From Streptomyces sp. 3214.6 (GTDB taxonomy: Bacteria > Actinomycetota > Actinomycetes > Streptomycetales > Streptomycetaceae): a DNA stretch of 64,000 nt. Location: positions 7,378,001-7,442,000 of the forward strand of contig NZ_LT670819.1 of assembly GCF_900129855.1 (NCBI RefSeq). The letters are read 5' to 3'. Below the pieces are notes generated by a model. The model saw only the letters and a list, made by a program, of their open reading frames with translations, was not told the origin of the DNA and ran no database searches. Made by a program: the position numbers and the translations under genes. Below, one piece after another: positions 16,886 through 29,586 of the stretch; within the stretch, counting starts at the first letter, position 1, and every line of letters starts with the position of its first letter.

Positions 16886-17925
16886 CGTCGTGCCTCCGTC
16901 GTGTCGGTCGTCGGCAGGGTGATCAGGCTTGGGACGAGGTCCTCGGCGATCATGCCCTCGCCCCATTTGCCGCCCTCTTCGGGTACCAGCAGCTCCGCCA
17001 CGTCCAGGACGTGGTGGCCGGCCATGGAGGGCAGGCAACTGCCCCGGGCCGGGCCGATGGCGGCCGCCCACTGCGCGGGGATCGCCGAGGCGCCCCGGCT
17101 CGCGCCGGCCAGCGCCCCGGCGACCGCCGCCGTCGTGTCGGCGTCGCGGCCCATGTTCACGGCGGCGAGGACGGCCTCGCGGAAGTCGCCGTCGGCCGCC
17201 GCGTAGGCGCCGAAGGCGAGGGCGACGGCTTCGGGGGCCAGGTCGGTCCAGGGGTAGCCGCCGATGACGACGGCGGAGCGGACCGCCCGTTCGCCGCGGT
17301 GGGCCACCGTCACCGCCCGGCGCAGGGAACGGGCCGTCCAGGAGTCCTCGGGGATCACCGCCAGCGCCGAGGCCACGACGGCGATCGCCGGCGCTCCGGC
17401 CATCGCCGCCGCCACGCCCGCCGCGACCGCCTGGCCGCCGTAGATGCCCTCGCCGTCGTGGCTGACCGCGCCGTCGATCGCGACCAGACGGGCCGCTTCG
17501 GCCGGGCGGCCCGCGGCGAAGACGCCGAAGGGGGCCGCGCGCATCGCCAGACCGTCGCTCCACGCGTGCCGGTGCTGTGCCGAGATGGGCGCCGCGAGGC
17601 CTCGGCGGAGGTTCTCCAGGGTGCCGCGTTCGCTGAAGCCGGCGCCGCGGAAGGGGCCCTCGTCGCGGTCGGCGATCCACTGGTGCCAGGCCGCCTCCAC
17701 GTGGACCGGGGTGAGTGCGGAGCCGTGGCGGGCGAGGAGCAGGCCGGAGAAGATCGCGTACTCCGTGTCGTCCGTGCCGGCCGGCCTCTCGCTGACGTAG
17801 CCCGTGATGCGGCCCCAGCGGGCGCGGATCTCGGAGGGCTTCATGTTCTCGGCGGGTGCGCCGAGGGCGTCTCCCACGGCGAGGCCGAGCAGGGCGCCGC
17901 GGGCCCGTTCACGGATCGATGCCAT
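16882..17925 (-). CDS. ADP-ribosylglycohydrolase-family protein, first gene of the operon
   Basis: 347 residues, close to the family standard. Motifs intact: GALLGLAVGDALGAPAEN (10-27), PAGTDDTEYAIFSGLLL (second motif), and NMGRDADTTAAVAGALAGA near 265. A GAAGGAGAGG Shine-Dalgarno precedes the ATG by 8 bases. It heads seven genes whose ends all touch or overlap, so the operon promoter should lie in 17926-18100. Substrate unknown; neighbours (a kinase domain and CoA enzymes) suggest catabolism of a ribosylated compound rather than, or besides, protein de-ADP-ribosylation (inference). Confidence 0.9.
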   Translation of the reverse strand: MASIRERARGALLGLAVGDALGAPAENMKPSEIRARWGRITGYVSERPAGTDDTEYAIFSGLLLARHGSALTPVHVEAAWHQWIADRDEGPFRGAGFSERGTLENLRRGLAAPISAQHRHAWSDGLAMRAAPFGVFAAGRPAEAARLVAIDGAVSHDGEGIYGGQAVAAGVAAAMAGAPAIAVVASALAVIPEDSWTARSLRRAVTVAHRGERAVRSAVVIGGYPWTDLAPEAVALAFGAYAAADGDFREAVLAAVNMGRDADTTAAVAGALAGASRGASAIPAQWAAAIGPARGSCLPSMAGHHVLDVAELLVPEEGGKWGEGMIAEDLVPSLITLPTTDTTEARR

Positions 17926-18082
17926 GCACGGCCTCTCCTTCGGGGGCCCGCACGAGCGCGGAACCCTTTGCGGATGTGTCCCACCATCGGCGGTTGACCT
18001 GAGCCTGAAAGCTCCTCATGTCACCCGGTCGACATATGGGCGGCCTATCGATCGAATGAGCGACCGAGGGTAAAGGCGCAGG

Positions 18083-18101
18083 TTAGGGCATCCTCGCCTT
18101 G
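18083..18101 (+). promoter_or_regulatory. weak iron-box-like site
   Basis: TTAGGGCATCCTCGCCTTG matches 12 of 19 positions of the DmdR/IdeR consensus TTAGGTTAGCCTAACCTAA. It is listed because a better site lies 60 bases downstream, ahead of a metal transporter gene. Confidence 0.3.
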
Positions 18102-18163
18102 CTGGCGGGCGGGAATGAGCGCGCGTATCTTTGGCGTTGTCAGATATTGGAACTTGTCTAAAG

Positions 18164-18182
18164 TTAGCTTTGCCTTAGCTAT
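18164..18182 (+). promoter_or_regulatory. candidate iron box (DmdR/IdeR-type) upstream of the VIT1-family gene
   Basis: TTAGCTTTGCCTTAGCTAT matches 14 of 19 positions of the actinobacterial iron-box consensus TTAGGTTAGCCTAACCTAA and lies 13 bases before the ATG of a VIT1/CCC1 transporter. An unusually A/T-rich stretch here (18140-18185) also looks like a promoter. Confidence 0.55.
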
Positions 18183-18195
18183 CTGGGGGATCTTC

Positions 18196-18927
18196 ATGGC
18201 CATCATCGAGACCGAAGCCACACTGCACGAGGCGCACCGCGACAACCACACGCACCGGGACGTCAACGGTGGCTGGCTGCGGCCCGCCGTGTTCGGGGCG
18301 ATGGACGGCCTGGTCTCCAACCTCGCGCTGATGACCGGTGTCGCCGGCGGGTCCGTCGGCCAGCAGACCATCGTCATCACCGGGCTTGCCGGTCTCGCCG
18401 CGGGCGCCTTCTCGATGGCCGCCGGCGAGTACACCTCCGTCGCCTCGCAGCGCGAGCTCGTCGAGGCCGAGCTCGACGTGGAGCGCGGGGAGCTGAGAAA
18501 GCACCCGCAGGACGAGGAGGCCGAGCTCGCCGCGCTGTACGAGTCCCGGGGCGTCGAGCCCGAGCTGGCCCGGCAGGTCGCGCAGCAGCTCTCGCGCGAT
18601 CCCGAGCAGGCCCTGGAGATACACGCCCGTGAGGAGTTGGGCATCGATCCCTCGGATCTGCCCTCGCCGCTGGTCGCCGCCGTGTCGAGCTTCGGGGCGT
18701 TCGCCCTCGGCGCGCTGCTGCCCGTCCTGCCGTATCTGCTGGGGGCCGCCTCGCTGTGGCCGGCCGTGCTGCTGGCGCTGTTCGGGCTGTTCGGCTGCGG
18801 CGCCGTGGTGGCCCGGGTGACCGCGCGGACCTGGTGGTTCAGCGGACTGCGGCAGCTCGCGCTCGGAGGCGCGGCAGCCGGTGTGACGTACGCCCTGGGC
18901 ACTTTGTTCGGAACGGCCGTAGGATAG
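18196..18927 (+). CDS. VIT1/CCC1-family iron/manganese transporter
   Basis: 243 residues. The N-terminal cytosolic segment is followed by LRPAVFGAMDGLVSNLALMTGVAGG (helix 1), a GLAGLAAGAFSMAAGEYTSVASQRE helix (family signature SMxxGEYxSxxxQ), a charged cytoplasmic insert rich in Glu (about 95-150, probably metal binding), and three C-terminal helices. Members export or sequester Fe2+/Mn2+; plant and yeast homologues load vacuoles. GGGGA lies 7 bases before ATG 18196. The iron-box-like site in front supports control by iron. Confidence 0.9.
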   Translation: MAIIETEATLHEAHRDNHTHRDVNGGWLRPAVFGAMDGLVSNLALMTGVAGGSVGQQTIVITGLAGLAAGAFSMAAGEYTSVASQRELVEAELDVERGELRKHPQDEEAELAALYESRGVEPELARQVAQQLSRDPEQALEIHAREELGIDPSDLPSPLVAAVSSFGAFALGALLPVLPYLLGAASLWPAVLLALFGLFGCGAVVARVTARTWWFSGLRQLALGGAAAGVTYALGTLFGTAVG

Positions 18928-19311
18928 ACCGGCTGCTACATATGCGATGGGCCGTATAAGTAGTCGTTACTGACTGGTTTCGGATGCTTAACCAGCGGGC
19001 ATGAGCCGTAAGCGCTGTGGGCAATGACGCCTGCGGCGCACTTGCGGGGTGAACGACGCCGCTCCCCCCGCCCTTCGGGCCGACGGACACCGATCTGATC
19101 GATCTCGTCCCGTCCGGTCCCCATATAACTTTCAGCCACGTGCGCGAGACCCTTTTCGCGAGCTCGTGGCGTCCGCATGTTGGAACGGAGTATCCGGTTC
19201 CCGAGAACCGCTCCATCATGTAACCTGCACGAAATTTTGCGCTCACGCAGAGGGCCAACGTCGTCCCTTCGCACGCCAGATATGCCACTTGAGACGACGA
19301 CGGGAGAGCCG
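18928..19311 (+). other. 384-base intergenic/leader region of gltBD
   Basis: No gene is recognisable. It contains a GlnR-like box (19220-19235), a small hairpin CGGTTC-CCGA-GAACCG around 19196-19211, an A/T-rich CATATAACTTT segment near 19121-19131 that could be a -10 region, and a second imperfect GTTAC-N6-GTTTC motif at 18966-18981. An upstream in-frame extension of gltB to 19177 exists but does not look like glutamate synthase sequence. Confidence 0.5.
19220..19235 (+). promoter_or_regulatory. candidate GlnR box upstream of gltB
   Basis: GTAAC-CTGCAC-GAAAT fits the GlnR half-site pair gTnAC-N6-GaAAc at every fixed position except the last base. It lies 77 bases before the gltB start, and gltBD is a nitrogen-assimilation operon. 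No footprint evidence is available from sequence. Confidence 0.5.
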
Positions 19312-23902
<4,591 letters not shown>

Positions 23903-23910
<8 letters not shown>

Positions 23911-25363
23911 CCCGAAGGGCTTTTTGAACCACGGCCGTGAGGTCGCCAAGTCCCGTCCCGTCGACGTGCGTCTGAAGGACTGGAACGAGGTCTACGTCCC
24001 CGGTTCGCTGCTGCCGATCATCGGCAAGCAGGCCAGCCGGTGCATGGACTGCGGCATCCCGTTCTGCCACAACGGCTGTCCGCTGGGGAACCTGATCCCC
24101 GAGTGGAACGACTTCGCCTACCGCGAGGACTGGACGGCGGCCTCCGAGCGCCTGCACGCCACGAACAACTTCCCGGAGTTCACGGGCCGTCTGTGCCCCG
24201 CCCCGTGCGAGTCGGCGTGTGTGCTGGGCATCAACCAGCCGGCCGTCACCATCAAGAACGTCGAGGTCTCGATCATCGACAAGGCGTGGGAGACCGGTGA
24301 CGTCGCCCCGCAGGCCCCGGAGCGGCTGTCCGGCAAGACCGTCGCGGTCATCGGCTCGGGCCCGGCGGGCCTGGCCGCCGCCCAGCAGCTGACCCGGGCC
24401 GGCCACACCGTCGCCGTCTACGAGCGCGCGGACCGCATCGGTGGTCTCCTGCGGTACGGCATCCCCGAGTTCAAGATGGAGAAGCGGCACATCAACCGCC
24501 GCATCGAGCAGATGCGCGCGGAGGGCACCCGCTTCCGCACCGGCATCGAGATCGGCCGCGACCTCAAGGCGACCGACCTGAAGAAGCGCTACGACGCGAT
24601 CGTCATCGCCGCCGGCGCGACGACCGCCCGTGACCTGCCGGTGCCGGGGCGCGAGCTCAAGGGCGTCTACCAGGCCATGGAGTACCTGCCGCTGTCCAAC
24701 AAGGTCCAGGAGGGCGACTACGTGGTCTCGCCCGTCTCGGCCGAGGGCAAGCACGTCGTGGTCATCGGCGGCGGCGACACCGGCGCGGACTGCGTGGGCA
24801 CCGCCCACCGCCAGGGCGCGGCCTCCGTCACGCAGCTGGAGATCATGCCCCGCCCGGGCGAGGAGCGCAGCGCCGGCCAGCCGTGGCCGACCTTCCCGAT
24901 GCTGTACAAGGTCACCTCGGCGCACGAGGAGGGCGGTGAGCGGGTCTACTCCGTCTCCACCACCCACTTCGAGGGCGACGAGGACGGCAACGTCCAGTGG
25001 CTGCACCTCACCGAGGTCGAGTTCGTCGACGGCAGGCTGACCCCGAAGCCGGGCACGGAGCGCAAGATCCCCGCCCAGCTGGTCACCCTCGCCATGGGCT
25101 TCACCGGCACCGACCGCGAGAACGGCCTGGTCGAGCAGTTCGGCCTGGAGCTCGACGAGCGCGGCAACATCGCCCGCGACGCCGACTTCCAGACCAATGT
25201 CCCCGGCGTGTACGTCGCCGGTGACGCGGGCCGCGGCCAGTCCCTCATCGTGTGGGCGATCGCGGAGGGGCGCTCGGCCGCCCGCGGCGTCGACCGGTTC
25301 CTGACCGGCGCGAGCGAACTGCCGGCCCCGATCCGCCCGACGGACCGCTCGCTGATGGTCTGA
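23903..25363 (+). CDS. gltD: glutamate synthase small subunit GltD
   Basis: 486 residues. N-terminal 4Fe-4S cysteine clusters (CMDCGIPFCHNGCPLGN and CPAPCESACVLG), then the FAD dinucleotide motif VIGSGPAGLAAAQQL (about 149-163) and the NADPH motif VVIGGGDTGADCVG (about 288-301), ending with the FAD segment VYVAGDAGRGQSLIVWAIAEGR. It passes electrons from NADPH to GltB. The gene starts inside the gltB 3' end, so the two subunits are translationally coupled. Confidence 0.97.
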
Positions 25364-25413
25364 CGGCCCGAGGCCTCCCATACGTCCCGTACAAAGGCGT
25401 ACGGAACACAGAC

Positions 25414-25457
25414 GGCGCCTGCCCAACAGTCCCCGACCGGACGACCGGGCAGGCGCC
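25414..25457. terminator. gltBD terminator hairpin
   Basis: Arms GGCGCCTGCCC (25414-25424) and GGGCAGGCGCC (25447-25457) with a 22-base loop, between convergent gltD and the chitosanase gene; usable in both directions. Confidence 0.7.
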
Positions 25458-25472
25458 GCCGCATGTCCCGAG

Positions 25473-26285
25473 TCAGGGCACCCGGTAGGTCTCCCCGTAC
25501 ACCTGCCACCGCAGTGGCGGACGCAGATCCAGGTTGCCCTCGTGGAGGAAGCGGCGCTGGGTCGTGTCGACGCGCGAGGTGTCGATGCCGGGGTGCCGGG
25601 TCAGCATGGCGCGGCGGCGGGCGTCGAGGAAGGCGTTGAGGTAGACGGCCTCGTCGCCGCCCTGCGCGGGGGTGCGGGCCTGCTGCATCGCACGGGCGCG
25701 GATGCCGTCGAAGCTGGTCGGGCCCGTGCCGGGGCCGTGGAAGACCAGCGCGTCGTAGTAGATGAACTGGCCCAGCGCGCCCAGGCCGTCCGCCCGGCCG
25801 CGGTGCACCGCCGGGTCGAAGTAGACACGGTCGCGCTCGGCGTCCTGGGCCGCGCGGAAGGCGGGCACCGTCGACTCCGCCCGCCAGGCCGCCGGGAACC
25901 CCGGGTCCAGACCGGCGTGCGAGGCGGTGCCGTCGACCCGGCGCAGCGCCGGGAGGTAGCGGGCGAGGGCGTTGCCCGGATGCGCCCGGGTGTAGTCCTC
26001 GACGAGGGTGAGCAGGTCGTGGGTGCCGGTGCAGAAGCCGATCAGGCCCGCCGTGTAGCCCTGGCCGTCGCCGATGTCCTCGACATAGCCGTATGCGGCG
26101 CGCCAGTTGAGGGTGCCGTTCTCGGCGGTGGCCACGATCTGCTGGGCGAGTTCCTTCTGCGCCGGGGCGGCGAGGCCCGGCGGGGTGACCAGGACACCGG
26201 GCGTCGGCTGGGCGGGCTGTGCGGGAGCGAGGAGGTACACCGTCGACGCTACGGCGGCGCAGACCAGGGCGGCGGCACGTTTCAT
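25473..26285 (-). CDS. secreted GH46 chitosanase
   Basis: 270 residues. A signal peptide (MKRAAALVCAAVASTVYLLAPAQPAQ) is followed by the GH46 domain: QIVATAENGTLNWRAAYGYV, then EDIGDGQGYTAGLIGFCTGT. By alignment with Streptomyces N174 chitosanase the acid/base pair is Glu55 and Asp73. It endo-hydrolyses chitosan outside the cell. Start ATG 26285 is preferred because it begins the signal peptide; GTG 26294 is in frame. No perfect CsnR-type palindrome is visible in the 105 bases upstream. Confidence 0.92.
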   Translation of the reverse strand: MKRAAALVCAAVASTVYLLAPAQPAQPTPGVLVTPPGLAAPAQKELAQQIVATAENGTLNWRAAYGYVEDIGDGQGYTAGLIGFCTGTHDLLTLVEDYTRAHPGNALARYLPALRRVDGTASHAGLDPGFPAAWRAESTVPAFRAAQDAERDRVYFDPAVHRGRADGLGALGQFIYYDALVFHGPGTGPTSFDGIRARAMQQARTPAQGGDEAVYLNAFLDARRRAMLTRHPGIDTSRVDTTQRRFLHEGNLDLRPPLRWQVYGETYRVP

Positions 26286-26390
26286 GCCGCACACTTTAAG
26301 GCCGGAATGTCGCGTTCCTTGTCATTCCATACTCATGCATGGCCGAATGAACAAAAGGGCGAACCAGGTGGGTGTGGGAGGCTGTGCGCC

Positions 26391-27113
26391 ATGGTCGCGA
26401 TCAGTCTCACCAAGGTGCAGGAGACGGCCCCCGCGCTGGTCGATCTGTACAAGAGCGCCGGGGTTTCCCTCGTCAAGCACGGCCTCGACGGGCAGCGGGC
26501 CGCCGTCTACCTCGTCGTCGACTACTCGGGGTCGATGAAGCCGTACTACCAGGACGGCAGCGTGCAGGCGCTCGCCGACCGGGTGTTGGGGCTGTCCGCG
26601 CACCTCGACGACGACGGCCGGGTGCCGGTGGTCTTCTTCTCCACCGACGTCGACGCCGTCACCGACATCGCCCTCGCCGACCACCGGGGGCGGGTGGACC
26701 GCATCGTGGCCGGGCTCGGACACATGGGCAGGACCAGCTACCACCTCGCCATGGACGCCGTCATCGACCACTATTTCGACAGCGGCTCGACGTACCCGGC
26801 GCTCGTCGTCTTCCAGACCGACGGCGGCCCCATCAACAAGCTCGCCGCGGAACGCTATCTGTGCAAGGCGTCGAAGCTGCCGCTGTTCTGGCAGTTCGTC
26901 GGCTTCGGCGACCGGGGCAGCAAGCAGTTCGACTTCCTGCGCAAGCTCGACGAGCTGCCCGTGCCGGGGAAGCGGGCGGTCGACAACGCCGGGTTCTTCC
27001 ACGCCGGTTCGGATCCGGCGAAGGTGACGGACGCGGAACTGTACGACCGGCTCGTGGGCGAATTCCCGAAGTGGCTGGTGGCCGCCCGGGCAGCGGGGAT
27101 CGTACGACCGTAG
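26391..27113 (+). CDS. VWA-domain protein (TerF/TerY-like)
   Basis: 240 residues. It starts ISLTKVQETAPALVDLYKSA, a segment typical of tellurium-resistance-associated VWA proteins, then a von Willebrand A domain with MIDAS DYSGS at 44-48, the middle Thr in MGRTSYHLAM, and the late Asp in VVFQTDGGP. Metal-dependent protein-protein interaction is expected; partner unknown. No other ter genes lie beside it. ATG 26391 is the first start consistent with the family. Confidence 0.85.
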   Translation: MVAISLTKVQETAPALVDLYKSAGVSLVKHGLDGQRAAVYLVVDYSGSMKPYYQDGSVQALADRVLGLSAHLDDDGRVPVVFFSTDVDAVTDIALADHRGRVDRIVAGLGHMGRTSYHLAMDAVIDHYFDSGSTYPALVVFQTDGGPINKLAAERYLCKASKLPLFWQFVGFGDRGSKQFDFLRKLDELPVPGKRAVDNAGFFHAGSDPAKVTDAELYDRLVGEFPKWLVAARAAGIVRP

Positions 27114-27198
27114 CCGCTCACCGGCTCCTGTCCGCACCGTTGGCTCGGCGGGCCCTTCGTGCCACTCTGATGTTGGTCCGACGGGGAGGCGGCGACGT

Positions 27199-28863
27199 AT
27201 GAGTGACGGCCTGCGAACGGTGAACGAGGCTGCGGACAGCGGGAGTCCGAGGCCGAGGGGGGAGCCCGGCAAGGGCGAGAGGCTCGCCGACTGGGCCGAC
27301 GGACGGCTGGGACTGTACGCGCTGGCGAAGGCCAACCTGCGCAAGGTGTTCCCCGACCACTGGTCCTTCATGCTGGGCGAGATCTGCCTCTACAGCTTTC
27401 TGATCCTCCTCCTCACCGGCGTCTACCTCACCCTGTTCTTCGAGCCGAGCAGCGCCGAGGTCGTCTACCACGGCTCGTACGTCCCGCTCAACGGCGTCAC
27501 GATGACCAAGGCGTACGAGTCGACGCTCCACATCAGCTTCGACGTGCGCGGCGGGCTGCTGATCCGGCAGATCCACCACTGGGCGGCGCTGGTCTTCGTC
27601 ACCGGCATGCTCGTGCACATGATGCGGGTGTTCTTCACCGGCGCGTTCCGCAAGCCGCGCGAGGTCAACTGGCTGTTCGGCTGGCTGCTGCTGTTCCTCG
27701 GCATCCTCACCGGCCTGACCGGCTACTCGCTCCCCGACGACCTGCTCTCCGGCACCGGCGTCCGGTTCGCCGACGGCGCGATCCTGTCCATCCCGATCGT
27801 CGGGACGTACATCTCGTTCTTCCTGTTCGGCGGGGAGTTTCCGGGCCACGACATCATCTCCCGGTTCTTCCCGATCCATGTCCTGCTGCTGCCCGGGATC
27901 ATGCTGGGGCTCGTCGTCGCCCATCTCATCCTGGTGTTCTTCCACAAGCACACCCAGTACCCGGGGCCGGGCCGCGACCAGCGGAGCGTGGTCGGCATGC
28001 CGTTCATGCCGGTCTACATGGCGAAGGCGGGCGGGTTCTTCTTCCTGGTCTTCGGCGTGCTGGCGGTGATGGGCGGGATCGCCAGCGTCAACCCCGTGTG
28101 GGCGTTCGGACCGTACCGGCCGGACCTGGTGACGACCGGCGCCCAGCCCGACTGGTATCTCGGCTTCTCCGAGGGGCTGATCCGGGTGATGCCGGGATGG
28201 GAGATCAACGCCTGGGGCCACACCCTGGAGCTGGGCGTCCTCATCCCGTTCTCGCTGTTCCCGTTGATCCTGCTCGCCATCGGCCTCTACCCGTTCGTCG
28301 AGGCGTGGATCACCGGCGACAAGCGGGAACACCACATCCTCGACCGGCCGCGCAACGCGCCCGTGCGCACCGGCCTCGGCGTGGCCTGGCTGACCCTGTA
28401 CGTGGTGCTGCTGATCGGAGGCGGCAACGACATCGTGGCCACGCATCTGCATCTGTCCATCAACTCGATCACCTGGTTCGTGCGGGTGTCCGTGTTCGTC
28501 GGGCCCGTCGTCGCCTTCATGGTGACCAAGCGGATCTGCCTCGGGCTGCAGCGCCAGGACCGGGACAAGGTGCTGCACGGCCGTGAGACCGGCCGCATCA
28601 AGCGTCTCCCGCACGGCGAGTACATGGAGGTCCACGAGCCCCTGGACCGGGCCCGGCTGTTCACCCTCACCCAGCACGAGCAGGCCCCGCCGTACGAGAT
28701 CGGGCCGCTCGTCGACCACAACGGCGTGCGGCGGCCGGTCACGGTGTCCCAGCGGGTGCGGGCGCGGCTGGCGCGGGCCATGTTCGGTGCCGACAGCCAC
28801 ATCCCGAAGCCGACGCCGCAGGAGTACCGCGAACTGACCGACGGGGACGGGCACGGGCACTGA
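27199..28863 (+). CDS. orphan cytochrome b (QcrB-type) subunit
   Basis: 554 residues. This is an actinobacterial cytochrome b of the bc complex: eight or nine membrane helices; haem-ligand histidines in HISFDVRGGLLIRQIHHWA and in the helix with FPIHVLLLPGIMLGLVVAH; the Qo-site PDWYLGFSEG replaces the canonical PEWY. The main qcrCAB operon also needs a Rieske protein and a cytochrome c; neither lies here, so this is a second stand-alone copy that must use another complex's partners or do something else. The C-terminal ~110 residues are soluble. GGGAGG lies 8 bases before the ATG. Confidence 0.88.
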   Translation: MSDGLRTVNEAADSGSPRPRGEPGKGERLADWADGRLGLYALAKANLRKVFPDHWSFMLGEICLYSFLILLLTGVYLTLFFEPSSAEVVYHGSYVPLNGVTMTKAYESTLHISFDVRGGLLIRQIHHWAALVFVTGMLVHMMRVFFTGAFRKPREVNWLFGWLLLFLGILTGLTGYSLPDDLLSGTGVRFADGAILSIPIVGTYISFFLFGGEFPGHDIISRFFPIHVLLLPGIMLGLVVAHLILVFFHKHTQYPGPGRDQRSVVGMPFMPVYMAKAGGFFFLVFGVLAVMGGIASVNPVWAFGPYRPDLVTTGAQPDWYLGFSEGLIRVMPGWEINAWGHTLELGVLIPFSLFPLILLAIGLYPFVEAWITGDKREHHILDRPRNAPVRTGLGVAWLTLYVVLLIGGGNDIVATHLHLSINSITWFVRVSVFVGPVVAFMVTKRICLGLQRQDRDKVLHGRETGRIKRLPHGEYMEVHEPLDRARLFTLTQHEQAPPYEIGPLVDHNGVRRPVTVSQRVRARLARAMFGADSHIPKPTPQEYRELTDGDGHGH

Positions 28864-28896
28864 GTCGGCCGTACCCGTCGACCGGCCCCTGCTCGG

Positions 28897-29469
28897 TCAT
28901 TCCTTGGGCGGCCAGGTGCGCAGCAGGGCGTCGAGGGCGTCGAGGATCCGGGTCCAGGTCTCCTGGGTGTCGGGGGCGCTGTGGCTGAAGCCGCCGCCGA
29001 GTTCCAGGCTGACGTAGCCGTGGAAGACGCTGCCCAGCAGGCGCACGGCGTGCGTCTGGTCGGGCTCGGTGAGGTCGTAGCCGCGCAGGATCGCCCGGGT
29101 CATGCGGGCGTGACGCCCGCCCGCGCTCGCGGCCGCCGCCTGCGGGTCGAGTCGCAGTTGGGCCGCGGCGTAGCGGCCGGGGTGCTCACGGGCGTAGTCC
29201 CGGTAGACGTCGGCCAGGGCCGTCAGGGCGTCCTTGCCGGCCCGGCCGGCCAGCGCTAGTTCGCCCCGGTCGGCGAGTTCCTCCAGGGCGAGCAGGGCGA
29301 TCCGGGTCCTGAGGTCGTCGGAGTTCTTCATGTGCGAGTACAGGCTCGCGACCTTCACGTCGAAGCGCCGCGCGAGCGCCGAGACGGTCACCTGGTCGAA
29401 GCCGACCTCGTCGGCCAGCTCCGCTCCCGCCCGGACCAGGCGTTCCGTGCTCAGCCCTACGCGCCCCAT
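28897..29469 (-). CDS. TetR-family regulator
   Basis: 190 residues. N-terminal helix-turn-helix VTVSALARRFDVKVASLYSHMKNSDDLRTRI (about 27-57), with a ligand domain ending in a WHG-like segment (GSVFHGYVSLELGGGF). It is divergent from the FBP-domain gene, and the 117-base gap holds a perfect palindrome, so it most likely represses itself and that gene. The ligand is unknown. Confidence 0.88.
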   Translation of the reverse strand: MGRVGLSTERLVRAGAELADEVGFDQVTVSALARRFDVKVASLYSHMKNSDDLRTRIALLALEELADRGELALAGRAGKDALTALADVYRDYAREHPGRYAAAQLRLDPQAAAASAGGRHARMTRAILRGYDLTEPDQTHAVRLLGSVFHGYVSLELGGGFSHSAPDTQETWTRILDALDALLRTWPPKE

Positions 29470-29550
29470 GGCCGTCCTCCCGTTTCGATCACCGAGGCCA
29501 CCCTGCCATGTCCTGAGGTGCCGCGCCGATCTGCCGACATCATTTAAGTG

Positions 29551-29573
29551 TTTGCCTAGGAGGCCTAGGCAAA
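29551..29573. promoter_or_regulatory. perfect 23-bp palindrome, probable TetR operator
   Basis: Arms TTTGCCTAGG and CCTAGGCAAA flank a 3-base centre AGG. It sits 14 bases before the FBP-domain gene start and 82 bases before the divergent TetR start, as expected for an autoregulatory operator shared by a divergent pair. Confidence 0.75.
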
Positions 29574-29586
29574 TTAGCCTGGGTCT

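Noticed and set aside
18966..18981. Second GlnR-like motif GTTAC-N6-GTTTC
   Set aside because: The second half-site is in the wrong orientation for the GaAAc consensus; retained only as a remark in the gltBD leader.
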